Shown here: one piece after another, positions 62,633 through 64,000 of the stretch | How positions within the stretch are numbered: position 1 is the first letter of the stretch | How the letters are laid out: the number at the start of each line of letters is the position of its first letter | Assembly (NCBI RefSeq): GCF_001644605.1 | Contig: NZ_CP011388.1 | Span: 3,314,501 to 3,378,500 of the forward strand | DNA length: 64,000 nucleotides | Source: Paenibacillus swuensis | Lineage (GTDB): Bacteria; Bacillota; Bacilli; Paenibacillales; DY6 | Reading direction: 5' to 3' | Translations under genes and position numbers: made by a program | Notes under the pieces: model-generated | Databases searched by the model: none | Seen by the model: the letters and a program-made list of their open reading frames with translations, nothing else | Told to the model about the DNA's origin: nothing

Positions 62633-63333
62633 TATGATAGCTGACCTTGGTTTTTAGTGGCTTTCTTTCTCGAGCTGACCAACTTGCCGCCAACCAGAAC
62701 GCCAATGACTACGATTGCGATAAATCCCCAGTATATAAGGGCATTTTCTTCAAAAAAGCCTTTGAGCTTAGGTTCATGGGTAACCATCTTAGCGGCGGTG
62801 TAAGCCAATATACCCGATCCTAAATAAATTACCCATGGGAAACGGTTAATAATGGTAATAAACAAGGTGCTTCCCCAAACAACAATCGGGATAGAGATTA
62901 GCAAGCCCAATACTACAAGGGTAAAATCGCCATGTGCCGCGCCAGCTACGGCAATAACATTATCTAAGCCCATAGCTGCATCGGCAATAATGATCGTACG
63001 CACTGCGGCCCAGATGCTGCTGCCCGCGGCAAGCTCATGGGGCTCCGCATCGTCAACCAACAATTTATAGGCGATCCAGATCAGTAACGCCCCTCCGATT
63101 ACCAACAACCAAGGAATTTCCAATAGCCATACGATTAACAAAGTGGCAACGATCCGAATTAAGACAGCTCCCGCGGTACCTAAAAGAATAACCTTTTTCT
63201 GATTTTCCTTCGGTAAATTACGGGCGGCCATCCCGATTACAATCGCATTATCGCCGGCGAGAATCAGGTCGATAAATACAATTGTCAAAAGCTTTGAGAA
63301 AAAATCTAACGTCAAGAAATCCAATGCTTCCAC
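62632..63333 (-). CDS. TerC-family integral membrane protein
   Basis: 233 aa, with seven or so hydrophobic helices. Family motifs are DLILAGDNAIVIGMAARNLP near 22-41 and DAAMGLDNVIAVAGAAHGDF near 117-136, where the acidic residues are thought to bind the metal. The group, including YjbE and YkoY, exports manganese or is involved in tellurite resistance. Reading divergently from a second TerC gene, with 190 bp between them. No yybP-ykoY Mn riboswitch was recognised in that gap. The C-terminus is basic and short. Confidence 0.92.
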   Translation of the reverse strand: MEALDFLTLDFFSKLLTIVFIDLILAGDNAIVIGMAARNLPKENQKKVILLGTAGAVLIRIVATLLIVWLLEIPWLLVIGGALLIWIAYKLLVDDAEPHELAAGSSIWAAVRTIIIADAAMGLDNVIAVAGAAHGDFTLVVLGLLISIPIVVWGSTLFITIINRFPWVIYLGSGILAYTAAKMVTHEPKLKGFFEENALIYWGFIAIVVIGVLVGGKLVSSRKKATKNQGQLS

Positions 63334-63525
63334 TCCTTCTTATGTCTTAGGTTGTCACATTAACCGACTACCCATGCAATACAACGTAATTGTCTATACG
63401 TATGTACCTTAAATTGGTTTCATAGAAACCGGATAAATTATAACGAAATTTGAAAGAGTTAGTCAATGTAATCCGTAATCATTTCCGAAACCCTTTCATA
63501 GATTGTATTATGGGGGGTTGTACAC

Positions 63526-64000
63526 ATGGACGAATTTATCTTATTTTTGCAAATTATGCTTATCAACATACTGCTTAGCGGAGATAATGCGGTCGTCATC
63601 GCGTTGGCCAGTAAAAATCTGCCTCCCGCTCAGCAGAAGAAGGCGGTTTGGTGGGGCGCAGGCGGTGCCGTGGCCCTGCGCCTGGTGCTTACGGTCGTTG
63701 CGGTAATTTTGTTGGACGTGCCTTTTATTCAAGCCATTGGCGCGCTGCTCTTATTTTATATCGCTGTAAAGTTGTTGGCTGAAGAAGGGAACGAAGAGCA
63801 TATTGCGAGTCCAGTTACGTTGAGAAGCGCGATTCAAACGATTATCGTGGCGGATATCGTCATGAGTCTGGATAATGTGCTCGCCATCGCCGCTGTGGCA
63901 GAAGGTGATTACGCCATGATCATCCTGGGAATTACGCTGAGTATTCCATTGATCGTGTGGGGAAGCGGCATGATTATGAAATTGCTGCAGATGTTCCCCA
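63526..64000 (+). CDS. TerC-family integral membrane protein, cut by window end
   Basis: The first 158 residues are present and the frame stays open to the last base, so the C-terminus lies outside the window. ATG 63526 follows GGGGGG (63512-63517). The motifs are LSGDNAVVIALASKNLP near 18-34 and DIVMSLDNVLAIAAVAEGDY near 109-128, the same pair as in the divergent gene at 62632. It is related to but clearly different from that protein, so this is a paralogous pair. It is probably a manganese-handling membrane protein, by family. Confidence 0.9.
   Translation, partial: MDEFILFLQIMLINILLSGDNAVVIALASKNLPPAQQKKAVWWGAGGAVALRLVLTVVAVILLDVPFIQAIGALLLFYIAVKLLAEEGNEEHIASPVTLRSAIQTIIVADIVMSLDNVLAIAAVAEGDYAMIILGITLSIPLIVWGSGMIMKLLQMFP

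Noticed and set aside
63334-63525. Manganese (yybP-ykoY) riboswitch between the TerC genes
   Set aside because: The conserved GGGGAGTAG-like boxes of that riboswitch are not seen on either strand.

Overview
The window looks like the chromosome of a spore-forming member of the Bacillales close to Paenibacillus (Paenibacillaceae). The evidence is the gene order, which follows the prmA-rsmE-mtaB ... rpsU-yqeY-nfeD-floA-yqfC-yqfD-phoH-pgpH-ybeY-dgkA-cdd-era-yqzL-recO-glyQ-glyS ... dnaG-sigA-trmK block of Bacillus subtilis, plus sporulation genes, frequent TTG/GTG starts, a glycyl T-box, AGGAGG-type ribosome binding sites and many U-tailed hairpin terminators. Base composition is mixed overall, but four tracts inside conserved genes are strikingly GC-rich. 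No tRNA, 5S/16S/23S rRNA, CRISPR array, prophage or intact insertion sequence was seen.

Layout. 1-3.0 kb: the tail of an unidentified gene, a divergent Cof-phosphatase/DeoR-regulator pair with palindromic operator-like sequence, a DUF3889 protein and two small stress or spore-type genes. 3.1-8.3 kb: prmA, a site-2 protease, rsmE, mtaB, a Nudix hydrolase and deoC. 8.3-17.2 kb: an accessory stretch with an RlmI/K-like rRNA methyltransferase, a secreted WGxxGxxG-type protein, a YolD-like protein, a HAD phosphatase, a BmrCD-type heterodimeric ABC exporter behind a leader-peptide attenuator, a cluster of AT-rich repeats, a truncated lipoprotein and a FrnE-like DsbA protein. 17.3-29.6 kb: addB-addA-sbcD-sbcC, a double-strand-end repair operon. 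29.6-32.4 kb: a GGDEF-EAL protein, a small Tyr/Pro-rich protein and a HIT protein. 32.5-54.9 kb: the conserved block from rpsU to nif3/yqfO, covering translation, membrane-stress (NfeD-FloA under a sigma-W-like promoter), sporulation (yqfC-yqfD under a sigma-E-like promoter), c-di-AMP turnover, ribosome maturation, recombination, glycyl-tRNA synthetase, primase and the main sigma factor. 55.0-64.0 kb: the RNase P RNA gene (reads as class A rather than the class B usual in Bacillus), a subtilisin-type protease, small DUF proteins, a CwlQ-like transglycosylase, a cysteine desulfurase-thiI pair for 4-thiouridine, and two divergent TerC-family genes, the second cut by the window end.

Most of the window is core chromosome. 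I did not find a clearly novel multi-gene system. The points most worth a second look are the leader peptide and attenuator in front of the ABC exporter, the GC-rich tracts embedded in rlmI-like, addB, sbcC and cysteine desulfurase genes, the class A look of the RNase P RNA, the repeat cluster at 16.0 kb, and the stress and sporulation promoters that agree with known B. subtilis regulation.
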